From: Promethearchaeia archaeon
Lineage (GTDB): Archaea > Asgardarchaeota > Lokiarchaeia > Sigyniarchaeales > SOKP01
Direction of reading: 5' to 3'
Assembly: GCA_029856155.1 (NCBI GenBank)
Contig: JAHQWL010000002.1
Coordinates: 1-64,000, forward strand
Length of the DNA stretch: 64,000 nucleotides
The position numbers and the translations under genes were made by a program. Positions 55,329 to 64,000 of this stretch are shown here, in pieces (the stretch's first letter is position 1; each line of letters starts with the position of its first letter). Below the pieces are notes generated by a model. That model was not told where the DNA came from, did not search any database, and worked only from the letters and a program-made list of their open reading frames with translations.

Positions 55329-55637
55329 TTAGTCCTTTTTTAAAATCAGTTTATTTATGGCTATATCTTGATACTCTCCACTGGGATTTTCACGTCTGAT
55401 CGTCAATGGTAAGATTCTTGATCTTAACTCTATCTGAGCGATTTTTATAGGATCTATTAAACCTTTTGGCTTTTCAATTAATATCGGAGCCCCAAATGAA
55501 ATTTGTAGAGCCCTTGCCCCCACTATCCTTGCTTTTTCGTATCTAGTTAAAAATATCGGTCCAATCTTTACATATTTTCTGACTTTCTTATATTCTTTAC
55601 GTAATTCTCGAGACTCTAAGAAACTAGACATGACCAA
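55329..55637 (-). CDS. rpoK: DNA-directed RNA polymerase subunit K (Rpo6/RPB6 family)
   Basis: This 102-residue protein carries the RPB6/omega core from LTRYEKARIVGARALQISFGAP near residue 30 through IAQIELRSRILPLTIRRENPSG near 65. It is longer than the shortest archaeal forms because of a 28-residue basic N-terminal stretch. The subunit clamps and stabilises the largest RNA polymerase subunits. It is followed upstream, on the same strand, by the tRNA gene, a linkage that may be incidental. Confidence 0.93.
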   Translation of the reverse strand: MVMSSFLESRELRKEYKKVRKYVKIGPIFLTRYEKARIVGARALQISFGAPILIEKPKGLIDPIKIAQIELRSRILPLTIRRENPSGEYQDIAINKLILKKD

Positions 55638-55778
55638 AACTAAAAAAGGAGTAATTTAAAACTTTAAAATATTTGATTTCATATAACTTTTTTGTTTTTT
55701 GCCTTCTTAAGACAAATTTAGAATTTTAATCGTTATCTAATTCTTCTAAAGAGAATTCTTAAGTTCCCATGAAATAAT

Positions 55779-55902
55779 TGCGCAAGGGGGGATTTACGGA
55801 CCCATCGATTTGAATAGGCGTTTCGAACCCCCGATCTACACGGTCTACTCCTAAAATTTTATTAGTGTGAGCGTGTCGTTATAGCCGCTAAACCACTCGC
55901 GC
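55779..55902 (-). tRNA. tRNA-Val(CAC) with two probable introns
   Basis: On the minus strand the 5' acceptor GCGCGAG (55902-55896) pairs with CTTGCGC (55786-55780), one G:U pair, with discriminator A at 55779. The D-arm reads GTTTAGCGGCTATAAC. The anticodon stem ACACG/CGTGT (55876-55872 and 55842-55838) is perfect and encloses CT-CAC-A plus a 22-base insertion after position 37 (55844-55865). GGGGG (55832-55828) does not pair with the bases after TTCGAAA, but pairs perfectly with CCCCC (55791-55787) if about 29 bases (55793-55821) are removed, leaving a normal TTCGAAT T-loop. The anticodon at 55869-55867 (CAC) and the A73 discriminator fit valine. Confidence 0.85.
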
Positions 55903-55904
55903 TT

Positions 55905-56093
55905 GTTTGTATTTAAGAATAATGAGCGATACGAATTAAACATTACTTTCTTCTTTAACTATTTTAATTTATTAAATTATTGTTAATTCAATTTAAGAGT
56001 TTAGGTATTTTTCAATGATCTTATATGGTCTGGTAGTTTAAATATTTCAATTCAATTTTTTATTCAAAAGCTAAAATATTTCTATATTTACTG
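55905..56093. promoter_or_regulatory. Region between the tRNA and hef
   Basis: Divergent AT-rich spacer holding the promoter of the tRNA (minus) and hef (plus). A TATA-like AAATATTTCTATATTTA at about 56074-56090 directly precedes the GTG of hef, so the start is uncertain and the message could have almost no leader. Confidence 0.3.
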
Positions 56094-58439
56094 GTGATTT
56101 TCATAACTCCAAACGAAGAATTTATTTCTCACCCTCTTGTTAAGCAAAATTTAATATCTCGACGGAAATACCAAGAGAATATTTTTATTAATTGTCTAAA
56201 TAAGAACTGTTTAGTTGTCATTCCTACAGGTTTAGGTAAAACAGTCATAGCTTTAATGCTTACTGTACAAAGATTAACAGAATTCGAAGATTCAAAAGTA
56301 ATTCTTCTAGCGCCTACTAAACCTTTAGTAGAACAACATTATAAATCATTTTTAGAATTAACTAATCTTCCTGAAGAATCACTTATCTCTCTCACGGGGT
56401 CAATTGCTCCTGAAAAAAGAAAAAGTCTTTGGGTAAACATAAAAGTTGCTTTTATGACACCTCAGGTACTTCAAAATGACCTTATTTCAGGATTATACTC
56501 GATAAAAGATGTTTCCTTAATAATTTTTGATGAGTGTCATAGAGCAATAGGAGATTATGCGTATTGTTTTATAGCGAAAAAATACATTGATATCTCAAAG
56601 AATTCTCAAATATTAGGACTTACCGCAAGTCCAGGCTCAACTGAAGGTAAAATTAATGAGATTAAACAAAATTTATTTATCACCCATATCGAAATTAGGA
56701 CAGAGAAGGATTTAGATGTTAAGCCATATATTCATAAAGTAGATAATGAATGGATTAAACTTAAGCTCCCGTCTGAATTTTTAGAAGTTAAAAAGATACT
56801 CGAAGAGATGTTAAAATCTTTTTATAGAATCTTAAAAGAAAACGGTTTATTAGACTCTTATGATATATATAAAATCACTAGAAAGGATTTGTTAAAGCTA
56901 AATAATGTAATAAATCGAAAAATTTCTACAGCAAGAGATAATGATGAAAAATTCCGAATGTTTAATGCTAAAAAGGTAGCAGCTAACGCTATCCGACTAT
57001 CTCATATGACTGAATTAATAGAAACTCAAGGAGTAAGCGCTCTTAAAGATTATTTTGACAAGAATGAAGAGAAGATTAAAGATAATGCCGCAAACAAATC
57101 ATTAAAAGAATTATTTATTGATAGAAATTTTAAACAAGCTAAAAAATTTACAGAAGATCTCTATTCTAAAGGATTAGTCCATCCAAAAATTGAGAAGTTA
57201 AAAGAACTCTTAATTTATCAAATAAAAGAAAATCCTAATTCGAGAATTCTAGTTTTTTGTCATTTTAGGGATTCTGTTAATAATATAGTAAAGTATTTTG
57301 AAGAAGATGAGATAATCAAAATGCATAAGTTCGTAGGACAAGCAACAAGAGGAACAGATAAAGGATTGACACAAAAAGAACAAATAACGTTGCTTGATAA
57401 ATTTAAGGAGGGAATATATAATACTTTAGTAGGAACAAGTGTCGCTGAAGAAGGATTAGATATTGAAGAATGTGATTTAGTAATTTTTTATGATGTTGTC
57501 CCGAGTGCGATACGTTCTATTCAACGTCGTGGTCGAACAGGTAGAAAAAAAGAAGGTAAGGTTTTTATTTTAATGGCAGAAGGTACTCGAGATGAAGGAT
57601 ATTATTGGGCAGAAAAAACTAAAGAAAGGAATATGAAGGAAAGTTTAGAAAAAATTAAAAATTCTGAGGTAACATCCAAATCAGAACAATCTAATCTTCT
57701 AAATTTCATAACTAATGAAAAAAAAGATGAAATTCAATCAAAAGAAATAGATAGTCCAGATCAATTTTCGATAAAGAAGATTGAAGATGCTGATAATTTT
57801 GAGATCATCTGTGATAATCGTGAAACTGCTTCTTCAGTGGTAAGAACTTTATCACTAATAGGAATAAATTTAAAATTAGAGCAATTAGCAGTTGCAGATT
57901 ACGTTATTTCAGAAAGAGTCGGGGTAGAAAGAAAATCTGCTAAAGATTTTAATGATTCTATCATTGATGGAAGATTATTTACCGAATTAAGCGATCTCGG
58001 CGAACATTTTTCAAGGCCAATATTAATCTTAGAGGGCGACCCTTTTAAAGATTCAGCTATTAGTGAAAATGCTCTTTACGGAGCAATAACTGCTATAATG
58101 GTTAACTTAGGCATCTCAATCTATAGAACAGAAGATTCTATAGAGACGGCAATATTTTTATATCAATTAGCAAAAAAAGAACAATCAGTTACGAAATCAT
58201 CATTAAAGCTAAGATTTGATAAAGCGCCTATTGATACATCTCGTTTATTAGAATATATTGTAGCAGGAATACCTAGTGTAAATACTCTTCGGGCAAAAAG
58301 CTTACTGAAAGAATTAAAGACATTACAAAATATTTTCTTAGCTGATATTCCAGATTTAACGAAAATTGAGAATGTTGGTAAAAAAATTGCTCAACAAATT
58401 TATAAAATTGGCAGATATAAATATAAAAATGAGTCCTAA
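56094..58439 (+). CDS. hef: Hef-type fork helicase and XPF-family nuclease
   Basis: The 781-residue protein has two enzyme halves. The SF2 helicase spans residues 20-520: Walker A VVIPTGLGKTVIAL near 45, DECHRAIGD (DEAH box) near 148, LTASPGSTEGK near 181, and VGTSVAEEGLDIEECDLV with SIQRRGRTGR near 480. The ERCC4 nuclease spans 575-705: ICDNRET, DYVISERVGVERKSAKDF (GDx/ERK-type catalytic centre) and LEGDP. The last 70 residues are a helix-hairpin-helix pair. This layout is Hef/FANCM, which processes stalled replication forks in archaea; the XPF active site appears intact. It starts at a GTG. Confidence 0.94.
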   Translation: MIFITPNEEFISHPLVKQNLISRRKYQENIFINCLNKNCLVVIPTGLGKTVIALMLTVQRLTEFEDSKVILLAPTKPLVEQHYKSFLELTNLPEESLISLTGSIAPEKRKSLWVNIKVAFMTPQVLQNDLISGLYSIKDVSLIIFDECHRAIGDYAYCFIAKKYIDISKNSQILGLTASPGSTEGKINEIKQNLFITHIEIRTEKDLDVKPYIHKVDNEWIKLKLPSEFLEVKKILEEMLKSFYRILKENGLLDSYDIYKITRKDLLKLNNVINRKISTARDNDEKFRMFNAKKVAANAIRLSHMTELIETQGVSALKDYFDKNEEKIKDNAANKSLKELFIDRNFKQAKKFTEDLYSKGLVHPKIEKLKELLIYQIKENPNSRILVFCHFRDSVNNIVKYFEEDEIIKMHKFVGQATRGTDKGLTQKEQITLLDKFKEGIYNTLVGTSVAEEGLDIEECDLVIFYDVVPSAIRSIQRRGRTGRKKEGKVFILMAEGTRDEGYYWAEKTKERNMKESLEKIKNSEVTSKSEQSNLLNFITNEKKDEIQSKEIDSPDQFSIKKIEDADNFEIICDNRETASSVVRTLSLIGINLKLEQLAVADYVISERVGVERKSAKDFNDSIIDGRLFTELSDLGEHFSRPILILEGDPFKDSAISENALYGAITAIMVNLGISIYRTEDSIETAIFLYQLAKKEQSVTKSSLKLRFDKAPIDTSRLLEYIVAGIPSVNTLRAKSLLKELKTLQNIFLADIPDLTKIENVGKKIAQQIYKIGRYKYKNES

Positions 58440-58574
58440 ATTCGAATAATAATAAAATCCCTAATTTATTAAAACAATAAAAAAGATTTTTTATATTTTC
58501 AATAATAATTTATAATATTATTGAATTTTATTGAATAAGGATGCATGTTCAAAAAAAGTTGAGCGAGAGAGGAT

Positions 58575-59159
58575 ATGATAAAATTTAAGGTCGTTGTTGC
58601 TGGAGCTAAAAATGTAGGAAAAACTAGTTTGCTTCGCCGCTTTGCTACTGGTAAATTCGAAAGATCTACATTATCTACGATTGGTGTTGATTTTGAAACA
58701 AAAAAAGTAGTTGTAGATGACACTGAGATCCTGCTTAATATTTGGGACTTCGCGGGTGAAAAGAAATTTCGCCTCCTCTTTCCTTCTTATGTGTCTGGCG
58801 CTTCTGGAGCTTTAATGTTATATGATATTACAAATGAAGACTCTCTAAATGATTTGTATGATTGGATCAATGTTATTTCTTCTGTGCCTAATTCTCCTAA
58901 AACAAAAATATTAATCGAAGCGAAGAGTGATTTAAAGAGAAAAGTAAAAAGAGAAAAAGCACTACAAATTTTTGATAAGTTTAAATTTCAAGGAGAAATG
59001 TTAAGCACTTCGGCAAAAACAGGCGAAAATGTTGAAAAAGCTTTTGAAATGTTAGGGAGAGAAATTCTTAAAAATTCATTAAAGAGATGTTCTAATTGTG
59101 GAAAACATTATCCATTAGAATTAAAATTCTGCCAATATTGTGGTTCTAAGGCAAATTAA
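58575..59159 (+). CDS. Rab-like small GTPase with a C-terminal zinc ribbon
   Basis: In this 194-residue protein the G1 loop is GAKNVGKTSLLRR near 8, the switch I Thr lies in STIGVDF, G3 is WDFAGEKKF, G5 is STSAKTGEN. The G4 position reads EAKSDLKRK, so Asn of NKxD is Ala, as in the other GTPase of this window where it is Gly. After the GTPase fold (about 165 residues) come four cysteines, C172, C175, C186 and C189 (CSNC...CQYC), a typical zinc ribbon, where eukaryotic Rabs carry a prenylated tail. The ribbon may mediate protein or membrane binding. It is a stand-alone gene. Confidence 0.9.
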   Translation: MIKFKVVVAGAKNVGKTSLLRRFATGKFERSTLSTIGVDFETKKVVVDDTEILLNIWDFAGEKKFRLLFPSYVSGASGALMLYDITNEDSLNDLYDWINVISSVPNSPKTKILIEAKSDLKRKVKREKALQIFDKFKFQGEMLSTSAKTGENVEKAFEMLGREILKNSLKRCSNCGKHYPLELKFCQYCGSKAN

Positions 59160-59334
59160 ATATCTTTTCTTGTTATTTTTTCATATCTCTTTTAATTGTT
59201 TCTCTATTTAGAATCATAAAATTATTACTAGTTCCTATAACTAGATCTTTTAAAACAATTTTTAGCTTAAACAAAAATTTATTTAACACAATTAATAAGA
59301 ACAAATATATTAATACGTTCTAAGGTTGTAAAAT

Positions 59335-60405
59335 TTGAATTATGATATTAACCAAGACATTCAAGAGATAATAAAAAGACTTAGAAAAGATAATATATCT
59401 TTTGAAGGAAAAACAATTTTAGTAACTGGGGGCGCAGGTTTTCTGGGCTCTTGGGTTTGTGATGTTCTAGTTGAACAGGGGGCACATTGTATCTGTTTAG
59501 ATAATTTATCCTCTGGGAAACCTAAAAATATATTACATTTAATGGAGAAAGACAATTTTCGCTTTATTAATCATGATATATCATATCCAATATATTTTGG
59601 GATGAGTTATCACCCATTAGGCATATGTGTAGCAGATATTAAAAAAATTGATATAATTATGCATATGGCGAGTAGAGCATCTCCTTTTGAATTTCAGGAA
59701 GAACCTATATCTATACTCAGAAGTAATACTCTAGGAACATTGAATTCTTTAGGAATTGCTAAATTCCATAATGCAATTTTCTTTTATACAAGCACATCTG
59801 AAGTCTATGGAAATCCTCCAAAAGAAGCTATTCCAACACCAGAAAGTTATTTTGGAAATGTAAATCCTGTTGGCCCTAGAAGTTGTTATGATGAATCCAA
59901 ACGAGCGGGAGAAGCTTTTATTAAAGCTTATGAACTTCAACATAAAATGAGAGCAAAAATAGTAAGGATTTTTAATACTTCAGGACCTAGGATAAGACAT
60001 GGTCCGGCGTTTGGAAGAGTTGTTCCTAATTTTATACACCAAGCACTTCATGATGAAGATATAACTGTGTTTGGAGATGGTTCACAAACGAGATCTTTTA
60101 CTTATGTTGTAGATGAAATTGAAGGCATACTAAAAATGGTATATAAAGATGAAGCTATAGGGGAAGTTATTAATTTAGGTAATAATAAAGAATATACCAT
60201 ATTAGAAATTGCTCGTATTATAAAAGAATTAGCCAACTCCAATTCAAAAATAGTTTTTAAAACATTACCTATTGATGACCCTACATATAGGTGCCCTGTT
60301 ATTACAAAAGCAAAAACCATTCTCAATTGGGAACCAATAACATCACTAGAAGAAGGATTAAAGAAAACTATTGCTTGGTTTAAAGATAATGAACGAGATA
60401 ACTAA
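59335..60405 (+). CDS. NAD-dependent sugar-nucleotide epimerase/decarboxylase, UDP-xylose synthase-like
   Basis: The 356-residue SDR-family protein starts at a TTG. The NAD motif is VTGGAGFLGSWV near 31, the catalytic Tyr/Lys lie in CYDESKRAGEAF near 186, with STSEVYGNPP near 155, GNVNPVGPRSCYDE near 178, RIFNTSGPRIRHG near 212, and FGDGSQTRSFTYVVDEI near 245. The GNVNP-GPRSCYDE and FNT-GPR phrases are those of UDP-glucuronate decarboxylase; a 4-epimerase function remains possible. UDP-xylose or an epimer would feed surface glycans. It overlaps the next open frame. Confidence 0.82.
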   Translation: MNYDINQDIQEIIKRLRKDNISFEGKTILVTGGAGFLGSWVCDVLVEQGAHCICLDNLSSGKPKNILHLMEKDNFRFINHDISYPIYFGMSYHPLGICVADIKKIDIIMHMASRASPFEFQEEPISILRSNTLGTLNSLGIAKFHNAIFFYTSTSEVYGNPPKEAIPTPESYFGNVNPVGPRSCYDESKRAGEAFIKAYELQHKMRAKIVRIFNTSGPRIRHGPAFGRVVPNFIHQALHDEDITVFGDGSQTRSFTYVVDEIEGILKMVYKDEAIGEVINLGNNKEYTILEIARIIKELANSNSKIVFKTLPIDDPTYRCPVITKAKTILNWEPITSLEEGLKKTIAWFKDNERDN

Positions 60406-60907
60406 GAAAAATGAAAAAAAAGACCTAAATATCTCTAATAAACATTTTGAGATAGTACTTAAAATTAGTCTGATTATTGGGATCCTTATCGTTTCAGGTT
60501 TTATTGTCTATTATTTATTAACTCCCGAACCCGGTGATATTACATTTGGAATTTTAAATGAAGATAAAAGAGCAGAAAACTACCAAACTGTAGCATCTGT
60601 TAATGAGACTATTTCATTTCATTTAACTGTTGGAAATCATTTAGATAGAAATTTTACATTCGGATTTAAAATAAAGAAAGGTAATAATAATACTATATTG
60701 AGCTCATCTGGCTCAAATGGAACATTATATCTCACACTAGGAAATTTTACTTTGAAGCCTAATCAAGGGAAAATTTATGGGAATTATTCTATATCATTTG
60801 CAGAAGCAGGAGTAAATCAGAAAATTATTGCCGAATTGTGGGAAATAAAAAATAAAACTGAAGAATATTTTGATATCTTATATCTACGGCTAAATATAAC
60901 TAATTAA
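60389..60907 (+). CDS. Membrane-anchored DUF1616-like extracytoplasmic protein
   Basis: The ATG at 60389 (MNEITKKNEKK) is preferred; it overlaps the end of the epimerase gene by 17 bases. The 172-residue protein has a charged cytoplasmic tail, one membrane segment (about residues 24-46), then an extracytoplasmic beta-rich domain that starts GDITFGILNEDKRAENYQ and includes VNETISFHLTVGNHLDRNF, the pattern of DUF1616-type surface domains. Many Asn-x-Ser/Thr sites suggest glycosylation. It is probably co-transcribed with the epimerase, consistent with surface-glycan work. Confidence 0.65.
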   Translation: MNEITKKNEKKDLNISNKHFEIVLKISLIIGILIVSGFIVYYLLTPEPGDITFGILNEDKRAENYQTVASVNETISFHLTVGNHLDRNFTFGFKIKKGNNNTILSSSGSNGTLYLTLGNFTLKPNQGKIYGNYSISFAEAGVNQKIIAELWEIKNKTEEYFDILYLRLNITN

Positions 60908-62277
60908 TTTGCTCCTCCAATTACGCCCACAGATTTTATTTTTACCCATGGAGCTTGAAATGCTCCATAAATCCTATATTCTTTTGAAACAGCATCAATA
61001 TTTTGGAATAAATCTATCAAATTTATTCCTATCATTGTTTCATTCAGCGATTCCTTTATCTCTCCGTCTTTTATTAGATTTCCATGAAGAATTAATCCAG
61101 AAAAGTCACCAGTTGAGATATTAGGAGAATCTCCTGTATAATTTAATATAATTCCGTTTTTTGTATCTTTAATAATTTCTTCTAAGTTTATAAGTCCTGG
61201 TTTCATAATAAAATTTGTAATCCCAATTGATGGGATTGAATTATATGAACTCCGAGAAGCATTTCCGGTACTTTCAACGTCTTCTTTTCCGGCGGTATAA
61301 CTGTTATGTAATAATCCGGTTTTTAGAAAATTTCCATTCTCAAAGATCTTTTTATTTTTACAAGGGACTCCTTCATCATCAAATATCTGAGAACCAGCTG
61401 CATCATGAATCAATCCATTATCTTCTATATTTAAAAACTCTGAACCTATTTTTTCACCCCTTTTATCTACTAAGAAGCTTCTTTTATATTGAAAAGTCTC
61501 TGCGTTAATGGCTGCAGCAACAGGTCTTAAAATTAAACTAATTGTACCTTTTGGAGTTAAAATTACTGGTACTTTCATATTTTTAATTTTCTTCCTATTA
61601 AGATTTCTTTTAGCATCTTCTAACGCCAAATTTGCGACATTTATAGCGTTCAACCTACTTAGACTTCTCTCTATTTGTCTTTCATAACCAGAAGATGTTT
61701 CTTTACTTACCTTATCCTTAACTATGATATTTGAAGATATTAAACAACTTGTATCCTTTCTGGACACATTTAAACCATTGGAATTAAAAATATATGTTTT
61801 AGAGTAACCTGAGGCAAAGTTACCAGATTGCGAAATTGCCATCTCATCATCTTTACAAATTTTAATCAAATCATTGACATAATTTATGGAATCTTCTATT
61901 TGTAAATACTTTAAATTATTATCAAATAAACCCCTCACCACGGGATAGTTTTTGAATGAACCTGGTAAATTCTTAAAATCTGGATCCGGTGTTGCAACCT
62001 TCATCATTTTGATAGCTACTCGGCATATTTTCTCTATAGTAGTTTTATCTAATTTATTTGAATATGCAAAACCTAAAGATCCATTCTTACTAATAACTCT
62101 GATTGAAAAACCATTATCCTCTCCAGTTTCACTATTTTTAATTGAATTTTCTTCGATTTCAATATTGATATAAGTATTTTTCTCAAAAAAAATATCTGAA
62201 CATTTTATCTCTGATTTCTCTTTTTCAATTAATTTCAAACAGAATTCTGCTAATGAATGAATGTCTGAATTATCCAT
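60904..62277 (-). CDS. pmbA: TldE/PmbA-like protein
   Basis: A 457-residue PmbA/TldD family protein. It lacks the HExxxH zinc motif that the next gene has, as PmbA (TldE) does. TGDSPNISTGDFSGLILHG and GKEDVESTGNASRSSYNS are typical of the family. It is probably the non-catalytic half of the TldD/TldE heterodimer, a metalloprotease that degrades unfolded peptides. The start follows the TldD stop directly (62277/62278). Confidence 0.92.
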   Translation of the reverse strand: MDNSDIHSLAEFCLKLIEKEKSEIKCSDIFFEKNTYINIEIEENSIKNSETGEDNGFSIRVISKNGSLGFAYSNKLDKTTIEKICRVAIKMMKVATPDPDFKNLPGSFKNYPVVRGLFDNNLKYLQIEDSINYVNDLIKICKDDEMAISQSGNFASGYSKTYIFNSNGLNVSRKDTSCLISSNIIVKDKVSKETSSGYERQIERSLSRLNAINVANLALEDAKRNLNRKKIKNMKVPVILTPKGTISLILRPVAAAINAETFQYKRSFLVDKRGEKIGSEFLNIEDNGLIHDAAGSQIFDDEGVPCKNKKIFENGNFLKTGLLHNSYTAGKEDVESTGNASRSSYNSIPSIGITNFIMKPGLINLEEIIKDTKNGIILNYTGDSPNISTGDFSGLILHGNLIKDGEIKESLNETMIGINLIDLFQNIDAVSKEYRIYGAFQAPWVKIKSVGVIGGAN

Positions 62278-63729
62278 TTAATTCAAACCCCCAACAGTTA
62301 CATCCTCTATTCGTAAATAGGGTGCTGCATCACATACTCTAACATGTTGACCACCTTTTCCACACATTCCAACTGAATAATTAAATGATTTTTCATTACC
62401 GATTGCAGAAATTTTATTTAAAGCTTCAAGAATCATGCCACTAAGAGAAACATCTCTCATGATTTCTTTTCTTTCTCCATTTTTAATCTTATATGAAATT
62501 CTGCATTTGAATTGAAAATTCCCAGTAGTTGGATCAGTATATCCATACTGAAAATCCTTACATAAAATTCCATCTTTGGTATCTTCAATTATTTCTTCTA
62601 GATTCCAATCTTTGGGTTCTATATATGTAAAGCCCATTCGTACTTGAGGTCTCTCAGAACTTACGGATGCCCTACCATGGCCATTGGGGGGTACATTCAT
62701 TCTTGAAGAAGTCTCTAAATTATGTAAATAATTTTTGAGAATACCGTTCTCAATAATTATAGTTTTTTGTGAAGGAATTCCCTCGTCATCTACAAAGTAA
62801 CAACCAAATAATTCATAGGGTAAATTAAATTGTTTACCTTGACCCATCGAGGGATTATCTATTACTGTTACTTTTTCTGAAGCAACTTTTTTACCTATCA
62901 TCCCCGCTAATATACTTTCATTGTTAAGCACTAAATCTGCTTCACAACTATGACCAAATGCTTCATGAATAATAGTTCCGGTCAATTTAGAATCTGCGAT
63001 AACCGTTAATTTGCCTCCAACTGGAGATTTAGCATTCAATAATTCTACTGCTTCTTTAGCTGTTTTTTTGCTTAAATTCATGGCTTTTTCAGTTTCAGCA
63101 ATTTCATAACCTCCAATACCCGCAACTGAGTTTACAGAACTCTGTGTAGCTCCATTTTTATTAGTAAAAACCATACAAAATAATCTTAAAAATGATAAAT
63201 CTTGAATAATATTGCTTCCAAAGGAATTTAAAAATAAGGATTGAGAGTGTCCATCCATATATAGAGTATGGGTATTTTTTACATAGGATGAATAAGCTGA
63301 GGCAATTTTTTCATGATTTTTAACCAGATTAATTTTATATTCAATATCAATATCTTCTAAATTCTTTTTCCTATCGCTCTCATAGTTTTGAATCAACGAA
63401 TCGCTTTGAGCAATTTTAAATTTAATTTTTGTTAATGATTCAGAAAGTAGAGCTAATTTAATGGCTTTCTGTAAGCTTATTTTAATAGACTCTCTTTTTA
63501 AGTCTTTCAAAACAGAAAAACCCCAACCACCATTTTTAAATGCTCTGATGCCACAATTAATAATTTCAAAAGATGAAATTTCCTTACTTTTTTGATTGGT
63601 AAAATCTAAACTAGTTCCATTATTTACTTCAGCCCTAATATCCCAATATTCAGCTTTATCGTTAGCTATTCGATTTAATTGATTAATTAAATTTTCATCA
63701 ATTCGTTTTAATTCATCTGAAATTTCCAT
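62278..63729 (-). CDS. tldD: TldD metalloprotease subunit
   Basis: A 483-residue TldD with the zinc-binding HEAFGH (in IIHEAFGHSCEADL near 255) and the TldD/PmbA-fold core around it, including NPSMGQGKQF, VPPNGHGRASVSSERPQVRMG and YGYTDPTTGNFQFKCRI. It forms the catalytic half of a heterodimer with PmbA and is immediately upstream of it in one operon. It lies near the right edge of the window and has a complete start. Confidence 0.94.
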   Translation of the reverse strand: MEISDELKRIDENLINQLNRIANDKAEYWDIRAEVNNGTSLDFTNQKSKEISSFEIINCGIRAFKNGGWGFSVLKDLKRESIKISLQKAIKLALLSESLTKIKFKIAQSDSLIQNYESDRKKNLEDIDIEYKINLVKNHEKIASAYSSYVKNTHTLYMDGHSQSLFLNSFGSNIIQDLSFLRLFCMVFTNKNGATQSSVNSVAGIGGYEIAETEKAMNLSKKTAKEAVELLNAKSPVGGKLTVIADSKLTGTIIHEAFGHSCEADLVLNNESILAGMIGKKVASEKVTVIDNPSMGQGKQFNLPYELFGCYFVDDEGIPSQKTIIIENGILKNYLHNLETSSRMNVPPNGHGRASVSSERPQVRMGFTYIEPKDWNLEEIIEDTKDGILCKDFQYGYTDPTTGNFQFKCRISYKIKNGERKEIMRDVSLSGMILEALNKISAIGNEKSFNYSVGMCGKGGQHVRVCDAAPYLRIEDVTVGGLN

Positions 63730-63878
63730 CTTTCTTATAGGAGGGTTTTAAAATGTCATAATATTAATTATAGCTGAGTGATCATCAGTCTATCATCAAA
63801 AAAAGAGAAGAATAGCTTAAATACCTTACTTTTTTATCTTAGTCTTAGAAGGAAAATCTTGTATAATTCGACTCTAAT

Positions 63879-64000
63879 TTATATCTTATCCTTTAATTTC
63901 TTAACGATTGAGATTGCATCTCTAATTGAACATATTTTTGTAAATTTAGTTGAATTTTTAAACGAAAATGAATGGTTACATTTCCAACATTTTTTTGATT
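63879..64000 (-). CDS. Partial gene for a DUF1922-like zinc protein, cut by the window edge
   Basis: The minus strand is open from the edge to a stop at 63879-63881. The end reads SKKCWKCNHSFSFKNSTKF, then a helix with ISIVKKLKDKI. A CxxC knuckle followed by KN-S and a short helix of the REAIxxVKKLK type matches the end of archaeal DUF1922 rubredoxin-like proteins. The start lies outside. Recognition is by pattern from one short piece. Confidence 0.55.
   Translation of the reverse strand, partial: SKKCWKCNHSFSFKNSTKFTKICSIRDAISIVKKLKDKI

Overview
This window is AT-rich archaeal DNA that looks like a Lokiarchaeia-type Asgard (Promethearchaeota) chromosome. The archaeal core is clear: RNA polymerase subunit RpoK, aEF1B with its usual zinc-ribbon neighbour, LSm, RIO2 kinase, a Hef-type helicase-nuclease, TldD/PmbA, and an intron-bearing tRNA. 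Eukaryote-like genes sit among these: a close actin homologue, two Ras/Rab-like small GTPases, a PPP-type protein phosphatase, an SDS22-like leucine-rich-repeat protein, and a membrane protein with what looks like a gelsolin-fold domain. Bacterial-type MutS and MutL are also present.

Layout. 0-9.2 kb: an acidic Cys-containing protein, an Eco57I-type DNA methyltransferase, a PPP phosphatase, LSm, a SAM methyltransferase, RIO2, the gelsolin-like membrane protein, and the delta, alpha and beta subunits of a 2-oxoacid:ferredoxin oxidoreductase. 9.5-15.2 kb: two tandem, paralogous multi-PAS histidine kinases that separate those subunits from the gamma subunit (15.2-15.8 kb). 16-26.4 kb: an alpha/beta hydrolase, a flippase with an extra N-terminal domain, MutS, a GT-C-like glycosyltransferase, MutL, aEF1B and a 58-residue zinc protein that I found by reading the minus strand. 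26.6-32.3 kb: an unknown winged-helix protein converging on a small GTPase, a lone dihydrolipoamide dehydrogenase, and an ABC-2-like permease fused to a degenerate CPBP domain.

32.3-35.7 kb is an accessory island. It holds a 92-residue unknown protein, an ankyrin-TIR protein, a Cys-rich small protein, two copies of a 51-nt hairpin-forming repeat, and clustered TGATCA palindromes. This is the best candidate for an undescribed, possibly immune-like, system. 35.7-49.6 kb is one long operon for an electron-bifurcating heterodisulfide-reductase-type complex: HdrC, HdrB, an FrhB-like protein, HdrA in two separate pieces, MvhD, the same two HdrA pieces fused in one polypeptide, a second MvhD, FlxC/B/A-like proteins, and a second FrhB-like protein. 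With the 2-oxoacid:ferredoxin oxidoreductase it points to a fermentative or acetogenic-like anaerobe that moves electrons among ferredoxin, NAD(P)H or F420 and thiol/disulfide pairs.

49.9-64 kb: an unknown helical protein, actin, a HEAT/LRR protein, a GNAT acetyltransferase, a winged-helix protein, RpoK, a tRNA-Val(CAC) that appears to carry two introns (one inside the T-loop), Hef, a zinc-ribbon-tailed small GTPase, a UDP-glucuronate-decarboxylase-like epimerase, a membrane-anchored DUF1616-like protein, PmbA and TldD. Truncated genes probably lie at both window edges. All functions are inferred from motifs read by eye; no database search was possible.
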